Assembly: GCF_037975245.1 (NCBI RefSeq)
Contig: NC_092563.1
Span: forward strand, 29,351,960 to 29,415,959
Length of the DNA stretch: 64,000 bases
Direction: 5' to 3'
DNA from: Apostichopus japonicus
Lineage: Eukaryota; Echinodermata; Holothuroidea; Aspidochirotida; Stichopodidae
Made by a program: the position numbers and the translations under genes. Numbering within the stretch: the first letter of the stretch is position 1; every line of letters starts with the position of its first letter. The notes under the pieces were generated by a model. That model searched no databases. It was given only the letters and a program-made list of their open reading frames with translations, and had not been told where the DNA came from. Positions 45,116 to 57,358 of the stretch are shown here, in pieces.

Positions 45116-45527
45116 ATAAGGGTCAACAATTTGGTAACAGAACTGAAAGTTTGTGGACAAAAGCCGAAGCTATGCCTCATATTACTGACTTGTGAATTAG
45201 GATACAATGTTTTATTGACATGTCAGGTAGGCCTTTCTATTCTGTGCAAAAAATATATTCTGTAAGAAATATATATATGCTGAACAAAGTACGGAGCTCT
45301 GTAAGTTCCAGCTGAGATGTTGGTATTTCAGTAACTTCAGTGAACAGCTTATTCATTATATTGGCAATAAGTGTGCAAGTACAATGCACTTTCTTGCTCA
45401 GAACCGAAATGCAGTTCAAAGTTAGTGGTTTTGCGACATCTCATTGCATATGATATTACGACGATACGATCAACAGCATAGCCTACTGTATCTAGCCGGC
45501 TTAACAGTCCCATTAACATATCATATA

Positions 45528-45560
45528 ACCAGGGAGCTGTTAGAGTAGCAGCTCCCTGGT
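45528..45560. repeat. Perfect 12-bp hairpin ACCAGGGAGCTG / CAGCTCCCTGGT
   Basis: Two perfect 12-base arms (45,528-45,539; 45,549-45,560) with a 9-base loop TTAGAGTAG. Confidence 0.95.
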
Positions 45561-45894
45561 ATAACATAGGTAACATATACGTATAGCAGCAGTACTGCAA
45601 TCATGGCGTCCAGATTTAGAGTGTTAGTAGGATAGTTGGTAGTGTGATGTTAACGTTAGACTACTCTAAACAGCATACTTATTACTTACACTAGGCTAAG
45701 ACTTAGCATATATTCCACTATTTGCTCTTCTCTAACCACAATCTTTCAATAATTTGTTGCACTTCTGCAAGGACTCTATACATCAACGGAAAGAAAGTGG
45801 ATGTGAAGAAAACAGCAATATGATGAATAAGCTGGTCACTGAAGTTACTGAACAACAAAACATCTCAGTTGGCAATTACAGAGCATCGTACTTT

Positions 45895-46345
45895 GTTTAG
45901 CATATATATTTTTTTGCACAGAATATATTTTTTGCACAGAATAGAACTTTGTTATTAGAGAATATATATTATTTCCTACAAAGAATAAAAATTTAATTTT
46001 GGACAGACAAAAACTTTTTCTATATATTTTGTCACAGATTTTATATATTTTGTTAGAGAAAAACATTTTTCGGTCAGAGAATTGACATACTTTTTTAAAA
46101 GGATATATATATATTTCTTTAGAGAATACCTTTTTTTTCTCTTAGAGAATAAATATATTCTTGGCAGAGAAAAAATATTTTTTGTGTTAGAGAATATATA
46201 TTTTTGACAGAATATTTACTATAAGAGAATATATATTTTTGCACAGAATACATATTTGTTATTAAGAAAATACTTTCTGTACGCCTGGAGAATATATAAA
46301 TATATACTTTAAGGGAATAAATATAATTTTCAGGGAATATATATC
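45895..46345. repeat. AT-rich degenerate tandem repeat
   Basis: Variants of TTAGAGAATATATATTTTT and TTTTGCACAGAATATAT recur about every 20-35 bases. No coding potential. Confidence 0.7.
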
Positions 46346-46682
46346 TGTAAACAAATATGTCTAAAATGTATTTTTGAAGTTAACCATGTATGTATTTCGC
46401 AAGTACAGCATATATATATGTGTACGTATATATTTCGCTTTCTCGCGCCATAGCAATTGTCCGGGGGAAATTGTCCGGGGGGGGGGAGTCCGGGGGGAAT
46501 TGTCCGGGATGGGAATTGTCCGGGGGGAACTGTCTGGGGTGGGAACTGTCCGGGTGGGAATTGTCTGGGTGAGAATTGTCCGGGGGGGGGGGGTAATTGT
46601 CCAGGGGGTTGTCTGGGGGGTAATTGTCCGGGGGGTAATTGTCCAGGGGGGAGTTGTCCGGTCACCATGGGCTTAAATAGTA

Positions 46683-46885
46683 CAGGCGTGTATCCAGGGG
46701 GGGCGTTGGGGGCGCGCCCCCGGGTAAGGAAAAGAGGAGAGAAAAAAAGAGAAGAAAAAAGGGAAAAAGAGTGGAAAAAAAGAAAAGGAGGAGAGAAAGG
46801 AAGGGAAAAGAAAAAGGAGAAAAAGGAGAAAAGGAGGGAGTAGAAGATAAACGCCAATACCTCGGGAAGAGAAAGAGGAACAGTC
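46683..46885. mobile_element. Inverted-repeat element fragment with polypurine body (copy B)
   Basis: Counterpart of 12,331-12,535; starts CAGGCGTGTATCCAGG, with a shorter G-run. Confidence 0.5.
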
Positions 46886-48137
46886 ATTGTTTCGTTGTAT
46901 CGATCGGCTCCCCGAGGGAGCGCTCTGTCGGGACTTCTTGGAAACGAGAAGTAGTTATAGCTAACCTGTTCGATCGTATTCACTGCTAACCAGTTTGTTG
47001 TTATTTCGCATGTATTGACATTGAATACCAAAGTGATCAAGTTTTTGAGAAATGCTGGTTGATTCCGCCAAAGAAGTGGGTATTCTTATTTAATGTTCAC
47101 GTATAATTTCTTATAAGTTCTACCATGTCTTTAGGGTTTATGTTTTGCGGGCCTACCAGTAAGCAGTGTATAGGCTACGTACTGATTCATTTGAGTATAC
47201 TCGACAACTTTGTCTACCCGGCGGGATTTATGAGGTTGGGCAGGTGTTTAGTTTGACTGTTCCGTCCGGGGGTCGTGCGTGTGTGTTTGTGTATTGTTTT
47301 TTTGTCAATATTCTTTGGTTTGGCGAGCCCTGTGAAGTCATTTTTTGGCGAGCCCTGATTAGTCATTTTTTTCTGGATGTAGAGTTGGCTGGAAGTGTGT
47401 GTAGCTAGGCTTAGTGTATAAGCAGGGGGTTGTACAACTCCCTAGTACAAGCTCGATGATACATTTACGGCTTGGCAAGTTTGCAAAATGATGGCGCTCT
47501 TCTTAAATGATTTTCTTGATTATTTCTCTTTTTTTTTCTTTGAATACAGATTGAAAAAATATACTTATACAAAAGCGGAATTTGCCAGTGAGTCTATTTC
47601 TTTGCTCCGTGCGCCAGTCATAATTACAGCGATGATCCCTATTATATACACAGGGTAGCCAGTGGCAGATCGAGGATTACGGAGGGGACGTGCGTCTCAC
47701 CCTACCCCTTACACCGACAACTCCATTTTTGACGTTTCCATTTTTCCTCTTTCACTAATGTATCTATACTTTATATAGTATATCATAACGCGTGTGTGTG
47801 TATGGACGCATTAAACAATTGTACAATTGTGCTATGGAACCAACTGTGGCTGGTCTTGAATTCGACCGAGTCGTCGGGGAACATGACGCATTTCGGGAAG
47901 GGGGCGACCGCCCCCCCTCTCCCCTGAGCAAATTTTCTTAATGATATCGCTAGTAATTTCAAAATAGACAATGCTTAGATGCAACTTACAAAGCCTGGGA
48001 AGTGCCATTTCCAGCGATCTGGGAGGTATTTGCGGCCAAAATTTTCTTGTAGCAAAGAGCAGATATCACATCATATCAGTGAGCATGAAAATGCATGTTA
48101 CAGGATGAACAGCCTCAAAACTGTATATGTGTGTAGT

Positions 48138-48608
48138 CAAAGGCGTAGGAGCCCAATTGGATTTGGGGGCTGTAACGACTTGCCCGAAAAAATATAACTA
48201 ATTTTTTTCGCGCTTTGCGCGTGTTCAATATCATATAAGCAAGCATCGATCATTACATCGCATGGCATCGTGTACCGTACGGTCCGTGAAAGTTGCGCAG
48301 TATACCGCCGGATGCTAATGTAAACAACGAAATGTCTTATGTATAGTTGGAGAAAAAGCATACAGGTCCAATTATGTCAAAACTCTCTTTTACAGTAGTA
48401 ATGGCGAATTAGTCGGCCAAGCTTAGAACTTTATTTTAATTACCAAGGAGATAATTTTTAAACTATTCATTTCCCTAAGCTACATCATTGCTATTTATTT
48501 TTCTTTCAGTAGGTGCCCGAAAAATTCTCAGCATATTGCCCGAATTTTCAGGGGGAAAAAAATGGTTGAAGGGGGGGGGGGCTGCAGCCCCCGCCTCCAA
48601 CGCCTATG
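48138..48608. mobile_element. 471-bp inverted-repeat transposon (copy B)
   Basis: Counterpart of 18,994-19,464; perfect 8-bp duplication TGTGTAGT at 48,130-48,137 and 48,609-48,616. Confidence 0.88.
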
Positions 48609-49149
48609 TGTGTAGTGTTCGGTTTCGAAATATCTGATATCGGAAATATATGGTATTTTTCATTTCCTTCAACGAAGTTTATAATAGAGTTTTAATATTT
48701 GTACACCAATAAATTAACTGTGTCTGAATTTTCGAAAATTTCCTGACCAACATTCTTCATCATACTTCTCTCTACTCGTGCAATTTTGACTTGTCTGTTA
48801 GGGGGTTCAAGGAGGTTTTTCTATATTGGTTGTCCATAGATAGAATTTTGTGCAACATTATGGGTATGTTTTGAAGTGATTTCATTCACGAGAAATGTGA
48901 ATTTTCAAATTCTGAACAAATAATGGGCTTACACCTTGAAAAGTGGGGCATTCGGATATTGTGGGCCGCGACGTAGAATCACCTACAAAAGCAATGATCC
49001 ACAGGACATGCAATGAGGTCGAACATGATGTGTGACTGGTGACAATCTTCAAAAAGGTTATGGATGAAAAAAAAACTATTGGGAAATACTTGGTTCTCAG
49101 GCAAAAGTGTACATCTGCATGGTTGGTCATTTTCAAGCCCGACAAGTGC

Positions 49150-49274
49150 GATTTCCGGTGATCTGGGGGGTATCAAAACCAGAAATTTTCTTGTACGCTG
49201 CGTGCCAACCGATGGTGGCGCTCCGCTTAGATAGTAATTCGCCCCCCGGGTTAGAAAATCCTGGATACGCCCCT
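49150..49274 (+). mobile_element. Right half of a CGCTCCGC-core element (copy B)
   Basis: Counterpart of 20,005-20,132; followed directly by the sequence found at 24,150 in copy A. Confidence 0.6.
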
Positions 49275-50078
49275 GTATATTATTATCTCCCATTATTAGG
49301 AAAGGTGTCTGTGGTAACAAAATTAACGTGACTCGTTTCAAATAGTGTAAAACTATATACGCATCGGTGCTTCTCATGGTATGACCAGTGAGCTGCTACT
49401 CTAACCATGGAGCTATATTCTCTAACAAGCTCCTTGGTAGGACAAGTGTTCATAAGGAAGCTACTTACAAGGTTAATTCACTACCGTACAGAAGGATTAT
49501 GTGTAGACATATATACCAGTCACCGCCTGGGTCGAAATATGTGTGTTTGTGTCTTAATCGAAACGGAATATACTGCTCTATTACTTGGGTAGCATAAAGG
49601 CGTATTTGTGAAAAAGGTCAGTATGTCAAACAGTGAAAGAAAGCGTGTTGCCTTGTCATCAGACTTATAATACTAGTAGGCTACATCAGCATGAATACGA
49701 CGAGTACAAGGCTCATAACCGTAAATACGAGTAGGAATACTACATTTTACACTAATTGCTTTACTAGATTCCAAACTTTCCAGAGTACACTATTTACGAG
49801 GCCAAAACGCTGAGGACGAGAACAGGTTTATTATGCTAGAATACGGGCACAAGTGCGAACACACAATATTGTACAAGTCTGCTTTTAACCACTGTCGGTT
49901 CTTCAAACTATAGGGCATATCTTTGGGTTAATTAATTAATTTTAATTACTGAACGGCAATTCACCTCATATTCCTCTCTTCACAACAAGCCCTAAAACTC
50001 TTTTATAATCAAACATCACTTTTCTTGTATTTCCACTAATGTAATTTATGTTATCATATGTAAACGTTGTAATTTATT

Positions 50079-50334
50079 TACATAGGTGAAACCGAGCGAA
50101 GACTGGCAGATCGTATTACCGAACACTTACGCTCCATCAAATCAAAGTTTCCTGGTTACCCTGTTGCCTCTCACTTCAATTCCCCTCCCCCTGTAAGATC
50201 ACTGACTTTTCAGTTACGTGTGCTCTGTCCCCCAGAGGCACTGATATCGATCGTCTTAAATCCGAAAATAGACTTATTTTCGGCTTGGCACCTTATCCCC
50301 TTATGGTTTAAACTCTAAATTCGATTTGTTGTAA
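50079..50334 (+). pseudogene. Penelope-like GIY-YIG fragment (copy B)
   Basis: Counterpart of 25,875-26,131, one base shorter in the C-run after HFNSP, which adds a frameshift. Confidence 0.72.
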
Positions 50335-50433
50335 GTCCTTTTACCCTGCTACTTTTCGCTTCTTTCATGTGTGTGCATTGGACCATTTTATCTTCTTCGT
50401 TCGCTGTTTACAGTTTTAGTAGTCTTTTTGCCC

Positions 50434-50466
50434 ACTTTCTTAAAGGGTTTATACCCGAAAACGTCG
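50434..50466 (+). ncRNA. Decayed hammerhead-like motif (copy B)
   Basis: As at 26,233, with one extra A after the GAAA. Confidence 0.4.
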
Positions 50467-50515
50467 TGTTTCTTTTCTTTATCATTAGCACTAGCAAACT
50501 TTACTATTTTCCCAC

Positions 50516-50608
<93 letters not shown>

Positions 50609-50672
50609 AACAAGGAAGGATCAGGACTGCAAGAAGAGTGCTCTATGCTATAAAAGCAGAGCCTAAACATAT

Positions 50673-51152
50673 AAGTAAATGCCTTGGTAAGTACAGCTGT
50701 TACTCGGAGTTTCACGCCCTTAGGGTGGCCCCTCTAAGCAAAGGTACAGTACCCACAGTAAGTCCTTCCGCCATGAGCGTTACGAGAAAGAAACAGAGCT
50801 TTCCAAACATATATGGGACCTGAAGCGTAAGGGTGCCCCCTTCGTTATTGAGTGGAGCGTACTTAAGCATTCCAATACTCGCATGCGTAGATCCGGTCAA
50901 TGTAACCTCTGTATTGATGAGAAGCTTTGTATCCTCCTGTCCAAAAACCCGCATTTACTCAATAAAAGATCTGAATTCATCTCCAAGTGTCGCCACAATA
51001 GGCTCAAACCAATGAACCGTGCACGTAAGAAATACGGTTCGTGTTCCCCATAGAATATATCCGCGCAGCGAGTATTTGTTCAGTTGTCTGACGATCGCCA
51101 CCCTAAGGGCGTGAAACTCCGAGTAACAGCTGTACTTACCAAGGCATTTACT

Positions 51153-51153
<1 letters not shown>
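50673..51153. repeat. 56-bp perfect inverted repeats around a GIY-YIG fragment (copy B)
   Basis: Arms 50,673-50,728 and 51,098-51,153; the enclosed GIY-YIG remnant (50,806-51,038) has a two-base insertion relative to copy A. Confidence 0.85.
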
Positions 51154-51225
<72 letters not shown>

Positions 51226-51285
51226 AAAAAATTGAAAACACCACAGACTTTAACTTATACATCTATTTACCAAAATTGATACAAA

Positions 51286-51332
51286 AAGAACGACATGTTT
51301 CGAAAGTAGCGACTTTCATCATCAGGTTACAG
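51286..51332 (-). ncRNA. Hammerhead ribozyme core (copy B)
   Basis: Identical to 27,085-27,131: CTGATGA, a six-pair stem II, GAAA, CATG and TC|G are all retained. Confidence 0.72.
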
Positions 51333-52141
51333 ACGCAAAATGAACAAGTAATAGCAGACAAATGTACACTAGCAATAACACACAAGGAAAAGTAGATTAT
51401 TAGTAGTTATTACTCCTAAAAGTATCTGTATAATTCTGCTCATTCAACTTGTATTATATTTTTCTTCTTTTACCAGGGAATCTTCTACTCTGTTAAGCCA
51501 ATTCAGGCTTTATGGAAGACTTCCTTCCACATTGTTACTCTTTTTTGTCTTTTTGATCAAACCAATAAATAAACAAAATGACGTTCGAAAAACCTCTTTT
51601 TGCAATTGCCAGTATATATATCTGAACGCTCTGACACCGAGTTTCATGCTGAAGAATAAAGCAACTTGAGAACATTATCAGAACAATTGTTCAGTAGACA
51701 AACACTTCAAGTCACTCAATTGCTTTAACGCATATATACTCTGGACCAGAGTTCATAGGTTACGTAATCTGTACTCGGCTAATACCATGCATTATGGTCG
51801 TCTGTAAATCAATAACGGCGACAAACTGAACATTATTAAAAAGAATTCATTGTTAGCATCAATTTATTGAAAAGAAGGATGAACCAAGAAGTATTTCGAA
51901 TAATATCAATACTTTCTTCAGGATAAACGGAAACCATCTTACTCTTTCTATTTTCACACATTGTGGGACTGGTTGTAGCAAGTTGTGTGTCGCAACTAAT
52001 AATTTCAACGATTTCTTGGGTATGTTGGTCCCAGCTTGAACAATATCCTCCATGATACCGGTTACAATGTTTGTCACGGAGCGTAATTCTATGTCTGAGC
52101 ATCTATCCAGTCTCAACCATATAAGCAACTGCAGGATTATG

Positions 52142-52189
52142 AATAATCATTAATGATTATTATTCATAATAATTGCCTTAATTAAGGCA
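52142..52189. repeat. Two adjacent perfect palindromes (copy B)
   Basis: Unchanged relative to 27,941-27,988. Confidence 0.9.
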
Positions 52190-52916
52190 TCCGTGTGGTA
52201 GTATTCTTAGGCACGTCATTTCCTGTTTTGGGCTAGTTGCGCTTATCTTTCCTATTGTTATGCATACACTTTTCAAACTTGTGTACAGAAAATGAATATA
52301 AAGAAAATTGAAAGAAAACTTTATCGAAGCCTCACATGCAGGGAAATGAAGAATGATATCACCTTTTGTTTCCACTTTACTTTTACAGGCTGGATTAACA
52401 ATCAACACTAACGATCACCAAGGACGTGTAATTCTGAGACGAATATGAACTGAGTGACGCAGGATTAATGTTTTAAGTGGTAGAATTGACGACGAAATTA
52501 TTGTGAAATATCAGGCTACTGGAACGGCGCGTTGATTTCGAGTGCAGTCTGTGATAAATCACGTGACTTTCAATGATGTCGTCACTCTTTCGTTTCGCAT
52601 GTTCAATTCTGTTCTTCTGCCTGATCGACTTTGGTTAAAATTTGTAAAATGTTGGGAAACTTATTGGATATCTACAGGCTTAGAAGCGCTAAATTTTTTT
52701 AAAATGTTGGGAAACTTATTGGATATCTACAGGCTTAGAAGCGCTAAATTGACGTTGTCAGGGTTTGGACTCCGTACGAATTTCCCATTTCAGCTTACTA
52801 TATCATTGGGTATTTTATGTAATTTGTTGGTTAGGTTGTAATACCTTAATTGAGCGTTCGAAAGGATTTATCATAGTCTTCACTTTGATCAAGTTGTTAA
52901 ACGATACCACAATACA

Positions 52917-53277
52917 ATGGTTAAGGATAACCTAGCTGGTTGTAAATCCGCATATGTCTTGCTGATATATGCCGCCATTGCGGTGGTTTATGCCTCATTG
53001 CAATTACAGACATCTACACCTGTCTTCAGACCTCCAAACTTTGCCAACAAGTTGCAACCACGGCCAATGCGTGATTCTTTAGATTACGGTGAAAGACTCG
53101 CCGAAACAAAGAATCAATCTCTTCCAATAAACGCGACCTCTGTATCTTCGCTAACTTCAGCAATAAGGCAATACACTGGTACCGCCGCAGAAAAGAGAAC
53201 GGGAAACATCAAAATCAAAACCCCGGACGAAACTGAGATAGTTGCACAACCTACAAGAGAGTCTCTTAATGATACTG
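52917..53277 (+). CDS. WSCD-type sulfotransferase copy B, exon 1
   Basis: Same length, membrane segment and gtaagt donor as copy A exon 1. Differences found: Ile83 for Met83, and a silent ACA for ACC in a Thr codon near the exon end. Upstream the CRE at 52,577-52,584 is mutated (TGTCGTCA). The four copy-B exons also sum to 1,074 nt with no stop, so both copies could be expressed. Confidence 0.85.
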
Positions 53278-53305
53278 GTAAGTCGAGGAATATAGATATA
53301 TATAG

Positions 53306-53410
<105 letters not shown>

Positions 53411-54522
53411 GATCAGTTAAAATCAATATGAAAAAGCGTCTGGACCACAATTATATAGAATAGAATGGATCCCTTAATTATTCGTTTGGTATGAAAATTG
53501 ATATGATATTGTTGTTGTTAGGACAATTGCAATCTTAATGATATTGAGTAGTGTTGGACAGAGTTAGTAAACTTGCCGGAAATTGGGGACCAAACGACAT
53601 GGGCATTGGTATATGGTACAACCCCGGTTCGAGCGAGCGTGGGGGGGGGGTGTGGTGGGGTTAGGGGTAGTGGAAGATGTGACTTTGAATTTGAAGGAGC
53701 AAACTACAAGGTATAAATAACTAAAACCTTCAAAACTTACCGCAACAATATATCTTGTCTGAGTATTTGAATGTTCAACAACCATTAATAAGGAATATTT
53801 TAATTTAATTTTCCAACCAAGGGAGACTTTTTTATAATATATGGGTACTTTACAATCACAAAAATTTAAAAGTTGGGTAGATCTTATTGCCAAAAGAGGG
53901 AAAATCTGAAAATGTATTCAACAGGGACACTTTTCAGATTTTTCACAGAACTGCATGAGCTCCCCGATTGCACCGCCTTAATCCAAACGCGAAAATCTGC
54001 TTTGAGATCATTTAAGTTTAACAGACTCAAACTGAGGTATTATATTATCCCCATATGAAAACAAAAGTCAATTTCATGTTTGAGTCATTTAACATTCGAA
54101 ATTTAGTGACTGTCCTGTCATATTGCATAACTGTAACCAACTATGTCAATCTAATCCTATGTTGTTGATACATTAATGAGAAACAATTCATTAAACTACA
54201 AAACTTTTTTTTTCGCGTTTTGATTGCCAATATAGAGCAAATTTTTGGGTTAAAATTGATTAAAATGTTTCGTGGGCTTACCGAGGGCGTATCTTGAAGG
54301 ACTGGCTGGGATAATTCGGGGGGGGGGGGGGGTTAGGCGCTGCAGCCCGGGACGGAGCTCGATTAGGGAGACCGGGATAAAATGGGAAAAATAATTGTCT
54401 TTGCTCATTCATGATTTACAAAGGATAGAGGAAGAGGATAAAACTGGTATACGGTGACTTGGCTGTCAAAAGTGTGTGATTGTACAAATTTGACTCGTTG
54501 ACGACTTTTGTTGTTGTTACAG

Positions 54523-54693
54523 AAATGTCGTCTTTGTGCGATAAAATGAGGTTTATGCCGGAAGGTGGACTGCCAGTGGTAGCTTTGGCCAGTCTTCCAG
54601 GCTCTGGAAACACGTGGTTGAGGTATCTAATTGAACGAGTAACAGGGATATACACCGGAAGTATTTATAAAGACACGAGTCTATATCGTGGAG
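54523..54693 (+). CDS. WSCD-type sulfotransferase copy B, exon 2 (PAPS-binding loop)
   Basis: PGSGNTW is intact. Met129 and Lys170 replace Ile129 and Asn170 of copy A; the second change removes an NDT sequon. Splice sites are the same as in copy A. One silent change (CTA for CTT) near the 3' end. Confidence 0.9.
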
Positions 54694-55384
54694 GTAAGTT
54701 GAAATCAGCTTCTGGGGGGGGGGGGGTGGGTGGACGGGAGCTTGAGGGGACTCTATAGCAGACAGAATATTTAAAAGAAATCCTACTGTACAGTACACAT
54801 AATGTAACATGAATATGTGGTACAGCCTAATCAGTTGGCTTTCTGCAATATCGTTTCAAAAATTGCAATCTGTAGCACCATCTCCTGCAGTGCTTCTATA
54901 GGCATCCTTCATTTTACCAAACTTTTTTCAAATGGGGGAGGGGACACCTCTCCCCTTCAAAGTTTTATTTTTTTCATTCGGAGGGATGAGCAGATGAGAA
55001 TAAAACATTAATAACTACTCATCTCATAGCATAATGTGTGAGTTCATTTTATGAGATACACGAGTCATTATGAGCCTAGTTTAAGGCTAGCGCCTACACG
55101 AGTCAGTCACTAAACCTTGGCGGGGGGGGGGGGGGTTCCCCCAAGGTTTGTCCCTGTCCCCAATGATTGACGCCCCTGTTTAGGGGTGATATACCAAGAA
55201 CATTTAGTTGGTTGTTAGCAATTATAGCTCAGTAACTGAAGGAAGGTTTAAAGAAGATTTAAAACGTCTTTAAGGTTCATAATCATTAGTTTAAAGTGTT
55301 TCATAACGATTACCACAAGCATGTTTTATCTTTGTGTTGTGACCCCTCTGGCGTAACGATCTCTACTATATTTCCCATTTCATC

Positions 55385-56503
55385 TCATCTGTCCTCTTCG
55401 TGCCTTGTGGCACATAAGGCCATCACGCTCTGTTTCCACTTGTCCCTGTCTCGTGCACTTTCCCTTGCCTCATTCCAAGTCTTCCACCCGCCTTGCTTTC
55501 TTTCTCTTTCCACTGTCCTCCTCCACGTTGTTTTTGGTCTGCCAACTTTCCGCTTTCCTTCTGGCCGCCATGTCAGGGCAATCATACAATGGGGATCACT
55601 TGGTTTCCTTAAAACATGACCAATCCAATTCCATCTTCTTCTTTTGACTTCTTGACTTATTCTTGCAGTTTGGGTGTATTCATTGAGCTCATCCATTGAA
55701 ATGATATTGGGCCAGAATATTTGTAGTGCCTTCTTCAAACACTGGTATTGGAAGGAATCCAGTCTATTTTCATCACTTTTGTTCATTTTCTACGTAATTT
55801 CGCAACCATAAAGAAGTACTGGTCTTACCAAAGTTTTGTATAGCTTGAGTTTGGTTTTTCTTCCGTACTGTTTGGATCTCCATATCTTGTCCAATTTAGT
55901 AAATGCAACTCTTGCCTTGTTTATTCTGCTATTCATTTCCCTCTCTCCACCTCCTTCTTTGCTTACTATTGCACCTAAGTATGCAAATTCATTCACATCA
56001 TCTATGTCATACTCTTCTATTTTAACTGCATCCCTCTTCTTGTTATTCATTCTCATGATCTTTGTCTTCTTTTTGTTTACTTTAAGTCCAACTCTACTCG
56101 CGAGACCAGTTATACTGTTTGTTTTCTTTTGCATTTGAGAATGGCTGGAAGATAGGAGCGCGACGTCATCTGCAAAGTCTAGATCTTCAAGCTTAGACGT
56201 CATCTGCCACCTGATCCATGTGTTGTTGTCTTTGGTAGTCTCTCTCATCATCCAGTCAATCACAAGAAGAAACAGAAATCCGGACATTACGCATCCTTGC
56301 TTTACCCCCGTCTTTACTTGGAACCACTCAGTTACTTCGCCGTCATCTAACACTGCACACACACTGTCTGAATACATTAGTTTGACTATGTTGATGATTT
56401 TCCCTGGTATGCCGTATTGTCTCATGATCTCCCACAAACTATCCCGGTGAATCGAATCAAAAGCCTTTTCATAGTCGATGAAATTTTGATAATGAAGATT
56501 GCG
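55385..56503 (-). mobile_element. 5'-truncated non-LTR retrotransposon (copy B)
   Basis: Counterpart of 31,182-32,302. RT blocks up to VLLYGCEIT are in one frame (55,790 upward) and the GHVLRKPSD ... GRPKTTWRR part in another (55,385-55,786). Confidence 0.85.
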
Positions 56504-56829
56504 AAATATCCAATTGACATCCAGCACAGCCATTCATTAAGTTATTACTGGCTTTAATGGTAAGGGCTTCGATTATTTTAAGCTTTTCACATCTCGCTGG
56601 TCCGTCTGTGCGCTCCGAATACAGTTTGTTCGCTGGTGCGTTTCAGCTCAGGGGAATTGGTTTTTAAATTTTTTTAAAGTTTTTACTTATATACACGGAG
56701 TCGGTAGTTGCACCTCATTCCTTGATAAAGCCTTAACCCGGCGAAATATTGGAACATACAACTTTGTATACTTTTTCTTACTGTGCTTGTTGAAGTTTCA
56801 TTTTCTACATTTCATCATATACACCAAGC

Positions 56830-57300
56830 ATGTCAACATCCGCTCTTTCATATTATAGACTAGCGAAGAAACTAACTCGCATTCGAAGCAATATATGCTT
56901 TCTCCGTGAATGTAAACGTAAATGTGTAGTACCTAACGGCCTTAGGGCCAAAAACGTACTTCTCAACACCATCAATTCACCTCGTGCTGTAGCCCCCACC
57001 AGAAAACATAGCCTCCAATGGCTACAACTCGCACTTGATACGGAATATCATCGTTTATCATGTATCAAAACGAACGTCTTCCCTTAACCATTATGTGAAG
57101 ATAAAATAATATCAACTTTCAAAGACTCACTACGGGACATTAAACAGAAGAAACTGCAACTATTACTAAACGCCAACATAAACGAAACAACTATAGCTTC
57201 CACCGCCCAAAGGATTTGAGAACCTGTCATCGTACCCACTCGACTCAAACCTGGTCAACGTACTCAACAAGGGACCATCATATGTCAACGCTGATCCCAA
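56830..57300 (+). pseudogene. Penelope-like element N-terminal region, broken (copy B)
   Basis: Same stop (57,085-57,087) and frame change as in copy A. Confidence 0.7.
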
Positions 57301-57358
57301 GTTTCTACCGCGAGCCTGTATAACAGCTAGAGCCAGCTTACAATTAGCAGGTGATCAA

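Larger units (their letters stand above)
43770..46666. mobile_element. TU/Foldback-like element at the A/B junction
   Basis: The left array (43,770-44,037) consists of CCGGACAATTCCCCC-type 15-bp units; the right array (about 46,455-46,666) is the inverse. The ends GGTTCCCGGACAA and (inverted) GGTGACCGGACAA match the 4.85-kb element. The right boundary coincides to the base with the start of copy-B homology (ATGGGCTT at 46,667). The bases before the left end (GTCTTTTG) do not match those after the right end, so there is no target duplication. The interior holds a 150-bp satellite with DR1 motifs, a possible hAT-type transposase remnant, a perfect hairpin and an AT-rich degenerate repeat. Confidence 0.78.
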
